From: Rhizobium sp. CCGE531
Lineage (GTDB): Bacteria; Pseudomonadota; Alphaproteobacteria; Rhizobiales; Rhizobiaceae
Assembly (NCBI RefSeq): GCF_003627795.1
Contig: NZ_CP032687.1
Coordinates: 248,001 to 312,000 of the forward strand
DNA length: 64,000 nucleotides
Direction of reading: 5' to 3'
Shown piece after piece: positions 27,569 through 38,329 of this stretch. The position numbers and the translations under genes are program-made. The notes under the pieces were generated by a model, which did not search any database, was not told the DNA's origin, and saw nothing but the letters and a program-made list of their open reading frames with translations. Position 1 is the first letter of the stretch. The number at the start of each line of letters is the position of its first letter.

Positions 27569-29659
27569 TTAAAGTCCGGGCAATCGGACAACCTTATCAT
27601 ATTGATAATCTTCATAAATCTTGGGCCGTCGCCCGACCACACCCTGCACCCCTATCAGAACAGCCTCTGAGGTTAGCGCTTCAATCGGAACCATCCACTG
27701 TGAGCCTGGCAAGATTTGCGTTGCGGGCAAGATGCCCTTCTTTACAAGGCTTTTCGCCGATCCGATGCAGATACCGAGCCTTTCGGCAGCTTTCATCAGG
27801 CTAATCACGGGACTGCCCGCTTTTGTGGGATCATATTCTGGAATGCCCAACCGCTCGCGCATGTCACGAACACGCACCGCCGTCCAACCCTCACCATCAC
27901 CGGTCTTGCAAAGCATCCGATTGAGGGACACTGCGAGCTCCCGATCTGGCCAATGTCCGCCCAGCTTTCGTAGTGCCTCTACGGCGGGCGGGGCCATATC
28001 GCTCGGATATCGGCCAGTCTTGACACGCGCCACGCGTACCTCAGTATGGCGGCCACCGGTCCAATGGATCAGCAGCACAGCCTGGTTGGTCGTATCGTCG
28101 AGATCGCAGATGATCTCCTGGACCAGAATATGGATGAGCCGCTGCTTTGTCCGCGTATCGGTTGACGGTGCATTCCAGGCTGTCGGTAAGTCATGGGCAA
28201 GCTGTAGAAGCCGGCCACGATCAATTGCTGGACGTGCTGTCGACAGCGCGGACAATTCTTCGATCTTGCGCTCAAGCATGCTCACACGTTCCAGTGCATC
28301 GTTCCAACGAGCTTCCAGTTCGCGGGCGACATGACGTTTGGCCGGATCGACCAGCTCGTATCTGCGTCCGGCCAGTGACGCCTCATAGCGTGCGCCTTCA
28401 AGGTCCCGCTCAATTGCCGCTATAACATCTCTTGCGGACCGCTCAACCTGATCCGAGGCGAAGATCGCCGCTTCGACAGCGCGATCCGAAACCGCTTCCA
28501 GAATCTGAGTGGCCACGGCACGATCGACCCTCACGCCGCCAATTCCGATGCAAAGCCCGAGACCCACACGAGCGTCGTCGCCGCGGCACTGATAGCGATG
28601 CGCGTTGCCCTTTGCGCCGCCGTAGAAGACACGCATCATTCGGCCGCAGCGGCCGCATCGTATCAGTCCCGTCAACAGCGCACGACCGCCACGCGCCGAT
28701 TTGCGATCACAATTCCTCTTCATGTGTGCGTTCTCGGTCAGAAGCTTCTGGTTCTCTTCATACTCCCGCCATGTGATGTAACCTTGATGATTGTCGCGCA
28801 GCAATACACTCCATTCATCCCTGGGCTTGCGCAGCCCGTTGGCCTTGCGAGCGCGACCATCGATGATCAACGTTCGTTGTGCTCGCCTTCCGAAGACATA
28901 GGCGCCCGCGTAGAGTGGATTGTGGAGGATCTGCATGACGCTATGATAAGCTGGCGCCTTCCAGACGAGCTTGCGCACTTCCACGTTGCGCAAGACGACG
29001 GGCATTTTGATATCGGCCGACCGCAGCCACAAAAAGACTTGTCGCCCACTTCCCAGTTCCCGGAATTTGTCAAAGACAAGCCTGATCGCCTCCGCCACAT
29101 GTTCGTCCGGATCGATCTCGATCTTGCCCGCCTCACTCCAGCAGAAGCCCGGAGGCAACATGAACCGGAACTCCCCGCGTCCCGCCTTGGAATCGCGCGC
29201 GGCAATGCCGCGCTGACGGATCAAACTCAGTTCATACTCCGACATCGTGCCTTTCAGCCCAAGCAGCAGACGATCATTGACAAGCCTTGGATCAAAGGCG
29301 CCATCTGGATCGATGACCAGCGTACCAGTGAGCGCGCACAGATCGATCAGATGATGCCAGTCCCGCCCATTGCGCGCCAGACGCGATGCCTCGATGCAAT
29401 AGACCGCACCTACGTTACCCGAGCAGACCAGCGCGACAAGCCGCTCAAACCCAGGTCGCTCCACGCTGCCTGAGCCTGAGCGTCCAAGGTCATCATCGAT
29501 CACAGTTACCGATGCAAACCCGGTCGTTGCGGCGGCACCAGCCAGATCATATTGCCGGCGCTGGCTTTCGAGATTGCCCGTCACTTGCGCCATGGTTGAC
29601 TGGCGGACATAGACAATCGCGGCGCGGCCCAGATGGTCAGACGTGATCTTCGTGTTCAT
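27569..29659 (-). CDS. large serine site-specific recombinase
   Basis: A 696-residue recombinase. The resolvase domain holds the catalytic serine in YVRQST (about residue 21) and the ASRLARNGRDWH motif. Then come the Recombinase domain (about 170-290), a zinc ribbon CGRCGRMM...YQC near 340, a coiled coil (about 400-480), and an extra C-terminal helix-turn-helix-like part. It probably catalyses excision and insertion of the element. The frame is intact. Confidence 0.92.
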   Translation of the reverse strand: MNTKITSDHLGRAAIVYVRQSTMAQVTGNLESQRRQYDLAGAAATTGFASVTVIDDDLGRSGSGSVERPGFERLVALVCSGNVGAVYCIEASRLARNGRDWHHLIDLCALTGTLVIDPDGAFDPRLVNDRLLLGLKGTMSEYELSLIRQRGIAARDSKAGRGEFRFMLPPGFCWSEAGKIEIDPDEHVAEAIRLVFDKFRELGSGRQVFLWLRSADIKMPVVLRNVEVRKLVWKAPAYHSVMQILHNPLYAGAYVFGRRAQRTLIIDGRARKANGLRKPRDEWSVLLRDNHQGYITWREYEENQKLLTENAHMKRNCDRKSARGGRALLTGLIRCGRCGRMMRVFYGGAKGNAHRYQCRGDDARVGLGLCIGIGGVRVDRAVATQILEAVSDRAVEAAIFASDQVERSARDVIAAIERDLEGARYEASLAGRRYELVDPAKRHVARELEARWNDALERVSMLERKIEELSALSTARPAIDRGRLLQLAHDLPTAWNAPSTDTRTKQRLIHILVQEIICDLDDTTNQAVLLIHWTGGRHTEVRVARVKTGRYPSDMAPPAVEALRKLGGHWPDRELAVSLNRMLCKTGDGEGWTAVRVRDMRERLGIPEYDPTKAGSPVISLMKAAERLGICIGSAKSLVKKGILPATQILPGSQWMVPIEALTSEAVLIGVQGVVGRRPKIYEDYQYDKVVRLPGL

Positions 29660-29825
29660 CTACGCCTCCCGTCTTCGCCGTTTTGCTCGCTCCCAAAGCC
29701 TCCAACAGAAGATCCGCCAGCGTTTCCACCAGTCCTTTGACGTTCTTGACCACCGGAATCTGGCGATTTTGACGCTCCAACTCCAGAACGAGTTGGTCGC
29801 GATTTTGATGTCGCCTGTTTCGCAT
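29637..29825 (-). CDS. small accessory protein of serine-recombinase element 1
   Basis: A 62-residue frame starting MRNRRHQNRDQ, with a helical second half (VKGLVETLADLLLEALG). The matching spot in element 2 encodes a similar helix ([23 protein letters not shown]). It overlaps the recombinase start and lies out of frame within the tail of the DUF5372-like frame. Role unknown. Confidence 0.5.
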   Translation of the reverse strand: MRNRRHQNRDQLVLELERQNRQIPVVKNVKGLVETLADLLLEALGASKTAKTGGVDEHEDHV

Positions 29826-30146
29826 TACCCTTCTCCTTCTTCCTCGAAGGACGAGAGCTTGCGCCTCCTGCCTGAGTCGCGCCGAACGACGCCAACGCGG
29901 CCGCCAATTCATTCAGGCCATCAATGCTGATCTCGGGTGATCCAAGCCTCATGCCGCTGCAATAACTCTCGTCGAACATCCAGTTCGGCAGCTCACGGGA
30001 GAGGTGATCGGGACGCTCGTCCGTATAGATGCACATCAGGGTCTTCCCGCGGCGATAACGCGAGACCTGCACCCTGCAGCCGAACAGCGGATGCCACGGA
30101 TATGCGATCGTCGAATATCGAAAACCGTATGTAGAATGTCGGTCGT
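29656..30146 (-). CDS. DUF5372-like accessory protein of element 1
   Basis: The conserved part reads YPWHPLFGCRVQV ... LPNWMFDESYCSGMRLGSPEISIDGLNEL, followed by a basic low-complexity tail. Element 2 encodes a clear homologue ([12 protein letters not shown] ... [29 protein letters not shown]). I see no ATG inside the element; translation may start in tnpB (a TTG at 30195) and read across the junction. The family name is from memory. Confidence 0.55.
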
Positions 30147-30281
30147 TGGCGGCGGCGATTGCAAAACGCAAAGATCGCAGGCGCGAACGGGTCAAGCTCC
30201 ATCACCTCCTGCACCAGGACCGCAAGGCTGTTGATGCCGGCGCGAAAGTCGATCGGTTCGCGATGCAGATAGACGTTGAGA

Positions 30282-30767
30282 TCAGCGCCCAGTCTGAACA
30301 TGGCCGAGAGCTCCGATGATTGCCGTCAATGCATCCACATCACCGCATTCCAGCGTCAGCTTCACGCCATTCGGCAAAGCCGCGCTCACCTTGGCTGGGA
30401 GTGGCGACGACCTCGACAGCCGCTCCTCACCAGGCAAAGCAGGCCAGCCCACCGAACTGCTCTGCATCGGCAAACTGTGCTGCGCAGCGCTGACTTGAAC
30501 CGGAATGAACGCCGACAGCGCAGGTGGCGGCAAAGCAACGGCGTCCTTGGCCGTCTTTATCCATTTCCGAAGAAGGTTGGCATTGATCCCATGTTCAAGC
30601 GCAAGCCGCGATACCGACACGCCGGGCTCCAGGCAGGCAGCAACCAGCCGCTCTTTCGACGCCGGATCGTATCGACGGCGGCCGTTGCGCAAAATCCGCC
30701 TCACCGCCAGTTTCTGTTCATCGCTCTCAATCACGTGGTGTCCACCTCCGTTAAGTGGACACTTCAT
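30282..30767 (-). CDS. tnpA: IS66 accessory protein TnpA
   Basis: A 161-residue IS66 TnpA (IS3 OrfA-like helix-turn-helix): RRRYDPASKERLVAACLEPGVSVSRLALEHGINANLLRKWI at about 28-70, with the family C-terminal segment NGVKLTLECGDVDALTAIIGAL. It overlaps tnpB. Confidence 0.9.
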   Translation of the reverse strand: MKCPLNGGGHHVIESDEQKLAVRRILRNGRRRYDPASKERLVAACLEPGVSVSRLALEHGINANLLRKWIKTAKDAVALPPPALSAFIPVQVSAAQHSLPMQSSSVGWPALPGEERLSRSSPLPAKVSAALPNGVKLTLECGDVDALTAIIGALGHVQTGR

Positions 30768-30841
30768 GCCAAAACACGCTCAATGCAAAAAGGTGCGGCG
30801 AAATTCGCGCTTACGTTTGATCGAGGGGACGATGTCGGGTT

Positions 30842-31060
30842 TGTTCCGTCCGCGACACCGACGTGTTCGCCAACTGACGCATCCATGCCTGAACCGTTGG
30901 GATAGCGGGTCATTTCACGCTCTATGCGCAGCTGGCACGGCTTTTGAAGTTCCCTTTGCCAGGAGGTGATAGGAACGACGACCTGTGCCGAGATCGATCC
31001 GACAGAATGACGAGAAAGGCATCATGCCAAGTCTGGCGCAGATCCGCATTCAGCCCGAAG
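30842..31060 (+). promoter_or_regulatory. decayed copy of the nifH promoter region and start
   Basis: A perfect UAS (TGT-TCCGTCCGCG-ACA, 30842-30857) and -24/-12 element TGGCACGGCTTTTGAA (30933-30948) are followed 76 bases later by ATGCCAAGTCTGGCGCAG...GCATTC. This aligns by eye with the nifH start (ATG 72 bases after the same type of promoter, then CAGATTTGCGTCAAATCGCATTC). After about 12 codons the likeness is lost. The promoter may be live; the gene is not. Confidence 0.5.
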
Positions 31061-31597
31061 GACCGTTGCCCGCTTGGCATCGGAACGCTCGATTGCTGGA
31101 GTGGCGGCGATTCTCATAATAACTCGGCTCGACCAATAGTCGCCAATGAACCCCCGCTGGTTTCAATGAACCTGTGCTTACCGGACTTTCGCATTCGTCG
31201 GATAAAAGTCGGTGGGTGCGGCGGTGATCAGCCCTTCTGCGCCAAATGGAGGACCGCCTTTTCTTTGCCGCGCCAGCTACGGTTTTTCCTGCGGAGCTGA
31301 GTGGAGGCCGAAGTACTGTGCGAGCTTTCCGCGAGCCTAGACCGAACCGTCTGACGATTGCTCCGTTTGCGGAGATCATCGCCAGCGGCCACGGAGCAGT
31401 AACGATTTCTGGCAGGGCCAAATCCATTTGTTCGGCTAAAACGGCCACGTGTTTCTCACCTTCGGAGGCTCGGCAACACAAAACCAGGCAAGGACAATAC
31501 CATCCGTTCTCGGGACAGATCGTACGGCCATCGTGCCCGCCATCACAGACTTACCTCCCCGCACAACGGAGTCTTCCCGATTAGGAGTTTTTCGCAC
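31061..31597. other. intergenic, no gene seen
   Basis: Short frames on both strands without family likeness. It may hold the leader of the downstream peptidase gene if the promoter at 30933 is active. Confidence 0.4.
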
Positions 31598-33679
31598 ATG
31601 AGTGTTATCGATGCTCGGCCGACACTGAATGCCCCCGATGACGACCCTTATCTCTGGCTCGAAGACATCGATGGCGAGAAAGCTTTGATTTGGGTCACTG
31701 AGCAATCGGCGCGAACGCTTTCGCGTTTTGGCGGGCCGCCGTTCGAAGGAGACCGCGACACGCTCGCGGGCATTTTCGACTGCCCTGACAAGATTGCGGG
31801 GATCACGCGCCGGGACCGATACCTTTATAATTTCTGGCGCGATGCCGAAAACCCGAGAGGCGTGTGGCGCAGAACAACACTCGCCGCCTACATGGCGGCG
31901 GAGCCGGAGTGGGAGATCGTTCTCGACGTGGATGCCCTTGCCAAGGCCGAGGGAAAGGACTGGATATGGGACAGTGCCTCGATCGAACCGGGCAGATGCG
32001 AAAGCGCCGTCCTTCACCTGTCGCTGGGTGGCAGCGATGCGGTCGTGCATCGCGAGTACGATCTAACCACGCGAAGCCTCGTTACCGACGGCTTCAATCT
32101 CCCGGAGGCCAAAGGCGATGTTGCCTGGCTCGATCACGACACTCTTTTGCTTTCCATCGCTCTCGGCGATGGCATGGCCACGCGCTCCGGCTATGCGCGC
32201 ACAGTGCGGTTGTGGACGCGTGACTCCGATCCGCTCGCCGCACCGGTTATCTTCGCGGCGGGTCCCGATTCCATCCTCGTGTTCGGCTTTCTGGATCGTA
32301 CCGCCGCAAGCGAACGCGTTTGGTTCATCGAGCGGGGCTTTTTCAATACGGTCGGCTGGATCGGCGACAGGAGCGGTCCGAAGACCAAGATCGATCTTCC
32401 TCGAGATGCTAGCTGGAACGTCTTCGGTGATTGGCTGGCTGTGAAGTTGCGTAACGCATGGACGGTCGGAGGGACGACCCATGCAGCTGACGCACTGATC
32501 GGCATCTCCCTGTCCTCGTTCATCGCCGGCGCGCGTAACTTTGCTACGCTGTTTGAACCGGACGAAAGGTGCGCCCTGCAGTCCTTCTTCTGGAACGATG
32601 GAAAGCTCGTGGTATCCCTCCTCGACAATCTCGTCCCTCGCTTCGATATGTTCACGCCTGGACGACAGGATTGGACGCACCGAACGTTGGACACCATGCC
32701 CGCTGCGACGACTGTTCGAGCCTGGCCCTTAGATGCGGAAGTTCACGAGAGCAATGGGGAAGTCCTTGTCTCGGCTGAAGATCCAGTGACGCCGCCGCAG
32801 CTTCTCTTGTTCAATCTTAACGGGGCGCCGCGGCTCGGCGCCCCCGTCGTCCTGAAACGCGATCCAGACAAATTCGATGCATCCGGATTGCTGGTCACGC
32901 GTCACGAGGCGGGTTCGACTGATGGTGAAATAATCCCCTATACACAGGTCGGGCCGGAAAACGGAAACGGAAATGCGCCGGTTCACCTCACCGCCTGTGG
33001 CGACTACGGCAAATCGGTTCTGCCCCATTACAACTCCGCGATAGGCAAGCTGTGGCTCGAACCCGGCGGCACGAGCGTGGTGGCCAACATCCGCGGCGGC
33101 AGCGAGTTCGGTACGCGCTGGCACGAGGCTGGAAAAAGGGCGGGAAGGCGTCTTGCCCATGACGATTTCGCCGCCGTGGCCGCCGACCTGGTGCGCCGGG
33201 GTGTCACGCGTCCCGGACGGATCGCTGCCGAGGGCGGTTCAAATGGCGGTCTCCTGATCGCCAACATGCTAACTCGATATCCGGAGCGTTTCGGCGCACT
33301 CTTTTGCACAGTACCCGTTCTCGATCTGCGTCGTTACACCAAGCTCCTCGCCGGCGCGAGCCGGATTGACGAAAAGGGTGATCCCGACAAGCCGGAGGAT
33401 TGGGCCTTTCTCAGTCAAATGTCTGCCTATCACACGGCCGAAGCCGGGCAATTCTACCCGCCCATCCTGCTCGCAACCCGAAGAGGGGACGACCGCGTCC
33501 ATCCGGGGCACGCACGTAAGATGGCTGCAAAGCTGCAGGCACTCGGCTGCCCCGCTTACTTCTACGAAGCTGAGGTCGGTGGTCATGGCGCCGGCGCGGA
33601 CAATCGCGAGCAGGCGGCGTTCCTAGCCCTAGGTTACGGTTTCCTTCGCGATGCGATCGGCTTTTCGGAACGTCTGTGA
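31598..33679 (+). CDS. prolyl oligopeptidase family serine peptidase (S9A)
   Basis: A 693-residue peptidase. The first 400 residues fit the beta-propeller (DDPYLWLEDIDGEKAL start). The C-terminal alpha/beta-hydrolase domain has the catalytic serine in GGSNGGLL (about 550), Asp in DDRVHPGHA and His in VGGHGAG. There is no signal peptide, so it is cytoplasmic. It cuts small proline-containing peptides. Homologous peptidases (y4nA, y4qF, from memory) occur on pNGR234a. AGGAG lies ten bases before the ATG. Confidence 0.92.
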   Translation: MSVIDARPTLNAPDDDPYLWLEDIDGEKALIWVTEQSARTLSRFGGPPFEGDRDTLAGIFDCPDKIAGITRRDRYLYNFWRDAENPRGVWRRTTLAAYMAAEPEWEIVLDVDALAKAEGKDWIWDSASIEPGRCESAVLHLSLGGSDAVVHREYDLTTRSLVTDGFNLPEAKGDVAWLDHDTLLLSIALGDGMATRSGYARTVRLWTRDSDPLAAPVIFAAGPDSILVFGFLDRTAASERVWFIERGFFNTVGWIGDRSGPKTKIDLPRDASWNVFGDWLAVKLRNAWTVGGTTHAADALIGISLSSFIAGARNFATLFEPDERCALQSFFWNDGKLVVSLLDNLVPRFDMFTPGRQDWTHRTLDTMPAATTVRAWPLDAEVHESNGEVLVSAEDPVTPPQLLLFNLNGAPRLGAPVVLKRDPDKFDASGLLVTRHEAGSTDGEIIPYTQVGPENGNGNAPVHLTACGDYGKSVLPHYNSAIGKLWLEPGGTSVVANIRGGSEFGTRWHEAGKRAGRRLAHDDFAAVAADLVRRGVTRPGRIAAEGGSNGGLLIANMLTRYPERFGALFCTVPVLDLRRYTKLLAGASRIDEKGDPDKPEDWAFLSQMSAYHTAEAGQFYPPILLATRRGDDRVHPGHARKMAAKLQALGCPAYFYEAEVGGHGAGADNREQAAFLALGYGFLRDAIGFSERL

Positions 33680-33873
33680 CTGGTTGAGGAAAGCAGCAGA
33701 TCGACTTGAAGCGGCGAGGCACTCCCTCCATCATAAACGGTATCATCGACCCTTAGGTCGCCGCGCGGCAACTGCATGGCAGAAGAGGGCCTGCCAAGAA
33801 GGCAGTCGGAGTGCATTCCAACAGGCGAAATCCGTCTGTCAGAACTTGGATCCGCGCCGGAACGGTTGCTCGT

Positions 33874-34839
33874 CTAGCGAAGAACCGGCTCTCCATGGAA
33901 ACGGCGTTTTGATGGTTTTGAGACGCCAAAACCGACCTCCATCATCAGTCGAGGCCTCTGCTTCGCCAGGGTACCCATATGAAAGCCGAAAGGATCCTCG
34001 ACGAAACCTGAACCCGCTTTGCCGGTCAAAGTGATGGCATTTTCTGCGCCATAGAAATCAAGCACCTCGTGCGCCGGATGGCCAACGAGCAGAGTCAATT
34101 GATGCCTCAAGCGCCGACGGTTGTGGCTGCCGCGCACGTAGACATGCGGACCGGAATTGCCATCGACGTCGGAGAGGTAAAAGAAAAACTTCAGCATCCG
34201 CCAATCATCAAGATCGAAGTGAAACTTGAAGGAAGCGCGGCTCAGATCCGCATCCGAAGCATTTTTCGTCGGAAAGCTCCACCACGTCCGCGTGGTGATC
34301 AATCTCGCGTTGCCGCCGAGATAATGCCTTGCCACGTCGAGAAGCAGCGGATCTTGCTGCACGGCAACGACGGCATCACATCGTAACGCCCGTTCGTAAT
34401 GGTGGCCACTTAGTATCGTCCTGCCAAACCACCCCTCGGCTTCGACATGGTCGCTGGCCAAGAAGTCGAACCTTCGGTCGAAATTGCCGAAGCAAGGCGT
34501 TTCATGTCCAAAACGGGCAATTTCCTCGCAGATTGCGGTGGGAAGCGTCAAGCCGGCAAAAAGGCCCGTACTTCTCAATTCGGCTGCGATCGTCTCTGCC
34601 TTGAGGTCACCAAACATCGAGGGTTTGCGACTTTCCAGCCGCGGCGCTTGTCTTGCGGTCAGCCAATGTGCCTTGCGGAACGGCATCGTGCGTGCCAGCA
34701 GGAACATTGGTAGCCAAGCCGGGTTCTCCCGCATATCAGTGAGATAGGTTGGAATTCGAGACACCATCCGACGAAATACCCCGCCGTTGCGCGCGATCTG
34801 TTCGAGGTCCTTCGGGTTGGAGTTTGCGGAGCTGAGCAT
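33874..34839 (-). CDS. phytanoyl-CoA dioxygenase (PhyH)-like Fe(II)/2-oxoglutarate oxygenase
   Basis: A 321-residue protein. The iron motif is HFD in FKFHFDLDDW (near residue 205). The distal His is in HMGTLAKQRPRLMMEV near the C-terminus, with Arg placed to bind 2-oxoglutarate. The substrate is unknown; small-molecule hydroxylation is likely. The start is uncertain: ATG at 34839 (AAAGG seven bases upstream) or 34854. A nod box 350 bases upstream points at it, so it is probably induced by plant flavonoids through NodD. Confidence 0.78.
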   Translation of the reverse strand: MLSSANSNPKDLEQIARNGGVFRRMVSRIPTYLTDMRENPAWLPMFLLARTMPFRKAHWLTARQAPRLESRKPSMFGDLKAETIAAELRSTGLFAGLTLPTAICEEIARFGHETPCFGNFDRRFDFLASDHVEAEGWFGRTILSGHHYERALRCDAVVAVQQDPLLLDVARHYLGGNARLITTRTWWSFPTKNASDADLSRASFKFHFDLDDWRMLKFFFYLSDVDGNSGPHVYVRGSHNRRRLRHQLTLLVGHPAHEVLDFYGAENAITLTGKAGSGFVEDPFGFHMGTLAKQRPRLMMEVGFGVSKPSKRRFHGEPVLR

Positions 34840-35202
34840 TCGATGGCCTTTCATGGATGATGGAAGTTCCTCCTGCGGGCAAGAACCTGCACTCGATACG
34901 GATAGTCTCGACAAAACGTGTTCCTGTTGATGCTATGAAATCCAGTAACGGATCAACGGAATGTGCAAAGGCGGTGTGCTGTCGCACGCCGCCTTTGCTG
35001 GCCTTGTCCAGGGGAGGATTCGTTCAAGGGAATGTGTTCGTTGCTCCTCTTATCGAAACCAGATTTGACATTAGGCGCGGTCGGACCTAGCCCAATGAGC
35101 GGAAATCGGGAGCACCGGCTTTGATTGCATGACTGAACATCACTTTCCCTAAAGTTTGTTTTCGAACGATCAAAGTCGGGGCATAGGAACCGATTCTTGA
35201 CT

Positions 35203-35251
35203 TCGTTTGCAAATCTATTGTTTAGATAACGCTTATTTACGATATGGATAA
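35203..35251 (-). promoter_or_regulatory. nod box upstream of the PhyH-like gene
   Basis: On the plus strand the stretch GCAAATCTATTGTTTAGAT followed by TTACGATATGGATAA matches the reverse complement of the rhizobial nod box (ATTGTTTnGAT core, conserved RTGGATR end). One base is missing near the AAAATC part. NodD binds such sites and, with flavonoids, activates the gene they face, here leftward. Confidence 0.75.
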
Positions 35252-35837
35252 ATCAAGACAGCTCCGCAATTTCAGGGACTGAGACCCGTTCATGATGCCG
35301 ATCTACACCGGCATTTCGGTACGGCAGTTTCCTGTTGAAGACTCCCCACCGGATGTCAGATCGCCAAAGGCGTTAAGGCATGGGGATTGAGCGGATCTTA
35401 AAACGCGCGCTGATAGCCGATCTCCTTCGCGTGGATCCCGTACGGCGGCGTGTTCGGCAACGGCGGGTGCTTGCCACGTTCGCTCTGATATTCGAACCAA
35501 GCGATTGCTCTTGCCGCGATGACGTGAGTGGAGGCCTTTATGCCGAGCTCCTTGAGTGGCCCGAAATTTTGTCCGATACCATGCAACGATGCGTGGAAGG
35601 TTCCACGTCTTGTCGTCTCACGACCGCCCCCAAGGGGGTTGCCCGGTTAAGAGATTGCCAAGCCGCGCAACGAGAGTAGACCGCAAACATCCCCAAAACC
35701 GTTTTATGCGACCGTTCGGGCGAGCCAATGCAACTGTGCACTCGATTTACTTGATTTCGGTCAACTTATATTCTTTCAATAGGCACGATGATCGATGGCG
35801 TGTATGGCACACCTCCACGCCGTGGATGAAGGAAAAC
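35252..35837. other. nodD upstream region, no intact gene
   Basis: Several frames overlap, none convincing. A minus-strand frame at 35398-35586 has a protein-like composition (KHPPLPNTPPYGIHAKEIGYQ) and may be a remnant of an unidentified gene. Confidence 0.35.
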
Positions 35838-36812
35838 ATGCGCTTTAAAGGTCTTGATCTAAATCTCCTTGTCGTGCTCGACGCCCTCATGACCGAGCGC
35901 AACCTCACAGCAGCGGCACGAAGCATCAATCTGAGCCAGCCCGCGATGAGCGCGGCCGTCGCGCGGCTGCGAAGCTATTTCCGCGACGATCTCTTTACGA
36001 TGGTTGGCCGTGAACTTGTCCCAACGCCACGTGCCGAAAGGCTCGCCGTGGCCGTCCGAGAGGCTTTGCTGTATATCCAGCTCTCCGTTATTGCCTGGGA
36101 ACCGTTCGATCCGGCTCATTCGGATCGCTGCTTCAAGATCATCCTATCCGACTACGTCACACTCGTGTTTCTTGAAAAGGTCGTCGAGCGTATGGCGCAG
36201 GAAGCTCCTGCCATCAGCTTCGAGTTTCTACCTGTTTCAGACGACTTCGATGAGCTCCTCCAGCGCGGCGACGTCGACTTCCTCATTATGCCGGAAGTGT
36301 TCATGTCGAAGCATCCTCATGCTGCACTGTTCGACGATATATTCGTGTGCGTAGGGTGCAGTACGAACAAGCAGCTATCAGAGCCGTTCACCTTCGAGCA
36401 CTACATGTCGATGGGCCATGTTGCGGTCAAGTTTGGAAATAGTCGCAAGTCCGCCATTGACGAGTGGTATTTGCGCGAGCGGGGTTTCAAGCGACGTATC
36501 GAGGTCGTGGTGCAATCCTTTAGCATGATACCGCCCATGCTGGCGGGTACCGACCGCATTGGGACGATGCCTTTGCGGCTGGCGCAGCACTGTGCGAAAA
36601 CGACGCCCCTGCGCATCATGGAGCTTCCGCTTCCGATCGCCACATTGACCGAGGCCGTCCAATGGCCCGCGCTCCACAATAGCGATGCGGCAAGCCTTTG
36701 GATGCGGGAGACATTAATTCGGGAGGCTGCCCGGATGGTTTCGTCGCCGGCCGCGGAACGTCAAGATGCTCCGACGATGAAGCCCACTCGTCCGAAAGTT
36801 TACGCCGGATAA
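35838..36812 (+). CDS. nodD: LysR-type nodulation regulator NodD
   Basis: A 324-residue NodD. The start [24 protein letters not shown] and helix-turn-helix [19 protein letters not shown] are close to textbook NodD. The C-terminal part is the flavonoid-sensing LysR effector domain. AAGGAA precedes the ATG at 35838; in-frame sequence further upstream is not NodD-like. It diverges from the nod-box gene. Which paralogue (nodD1 or nodD2) cannot be settled here. Confidence 0.95.
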   Translation: MRFKGLDLNLLVVLDALMTERNLTAAARSINLSQPAMSAAVARLRSYFRDDLFTMVGRELVPTPRAERLAVAVREALLYIQLSVIAWEPFDPAHSDRCFKIILSDYVTLVFLEKVVERMAQEAPAISFEFLPVSDDFDELLQRGDVDFLIMPEVFMSKHPHAALFDDIFVCVGCSTNKQLSEPFTFEHYMSMGHVAVKFGNSRKSAIDEWYLRERGFKRRIEVVVQSFSMIPPMLAGTDRIGTMPLRLAQHCAKTTPLRIMELPLPIATLTEAVQWPALHNSDAASLWMRETLIREAARMVSSPAAERQDAPTMKPTRPKVYAG

Positions 36813-37230
36813 ACGGCCGGCTCGCTTGATGCGGCTGTGATGTATTCAAACTTTTCCAAGCCATTGGGCATGCGAGCTTGTCCGCGACCGGTCACCGGGA
36901 ATATTGCGCAGCTTACCTGGATCCCTGCGCTTACCGCTGAGTCTAAAAACGCATAAATTGCCAAGGCTGTCCTATCCGTTTCGTGTGGGTCGCGCCGCAT
37001 GGATATGCCGCTTTCGATCCTGGGGCATGATGCGGCCGAACAACCAGTTGGGGTCTCAACTGGTTTGGCATTGTTTTGAGGCAAACCCGGGTGCTTCGCC
37101 AGTGGCACGATTTGATGTGGGATTGTCTCCAATTTTAAAAATTCTTTGGTCCCGCTGTGGTCTTGGCCAACCTGCGGCACCCTCCGATCGCCAGGCTTTA
37201 TCAGTTTACTGCGACACCTTGCGTCCGATT
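36813..37230. other. intergenic between nodD and the nifH UAS
   Basis: No gene recognised; the frames are shadows or random. It ends at the NifA site of nifH. Confidence 0.5.
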
Positions 37231-38315
<1,085 letters not shown>

Positions 38316-38329
38316 CCGCCGCTTTCGAC

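Larger units (their letters stand above)
27541..30148 (-). mobile_element. large-serine-recombinase element 1, inside IS66 tnpB
   Basis: A 2.6-kb insertion whose limits are set by the two halves of tnpB. GCG is present at both junctions, so the crossover is within about three bases. It carries a DUF5372-like gene, a small overlapping frame and a 696-residue recombinase, all on the minus strand. A related element with the same gene order lies at 57,772-60,348. Confidence 0.8.
27337..30301 (-). pseudogene. tnpB: IS66 tnpB, split by a serine-recombinase element
   Basis: The 5' part (30301 down to 30149) encodes LGADLNVYLHREPIDFRAG ... FAFCNRRR. The 3' part (27540 down to 27337) continues with RDRMKLLFFDRSGFVMVLKRL to the stop. 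Joined, they restore a normal TnpB of about 115 residues, with the break inside the codons for NRRRDRMK. The gene overlaps tnpA by 20 bases. Confidence 0.88.
25640..30814 (-). mobile_element. IS66-family element A, interrupted
   Basis: Ends are inverted repeats starting GTAAACGCTCATTTC (left) and, on the other strand, GTAAGCGCGAATTTC (right), 16 of 21 bases alike. The element is flanked by the same 8-bp direct repeat, GTTTGATC, at 25632-25639 and 30815-30822, the expected IS66 target duplication. Genes on the minus strand are tnpA, tnpB (split) and tnpC. A 2.6-kb serine-recombinase element sits inside tnpB. Confidence 0.9.

Noticed and set aside
35398..35586. 62-aa minus-strand frame between the nod box and nodD
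   Set aside because: Protein-like composition but no recognised family, and too short to call a gene; noted only as a possible remnant.
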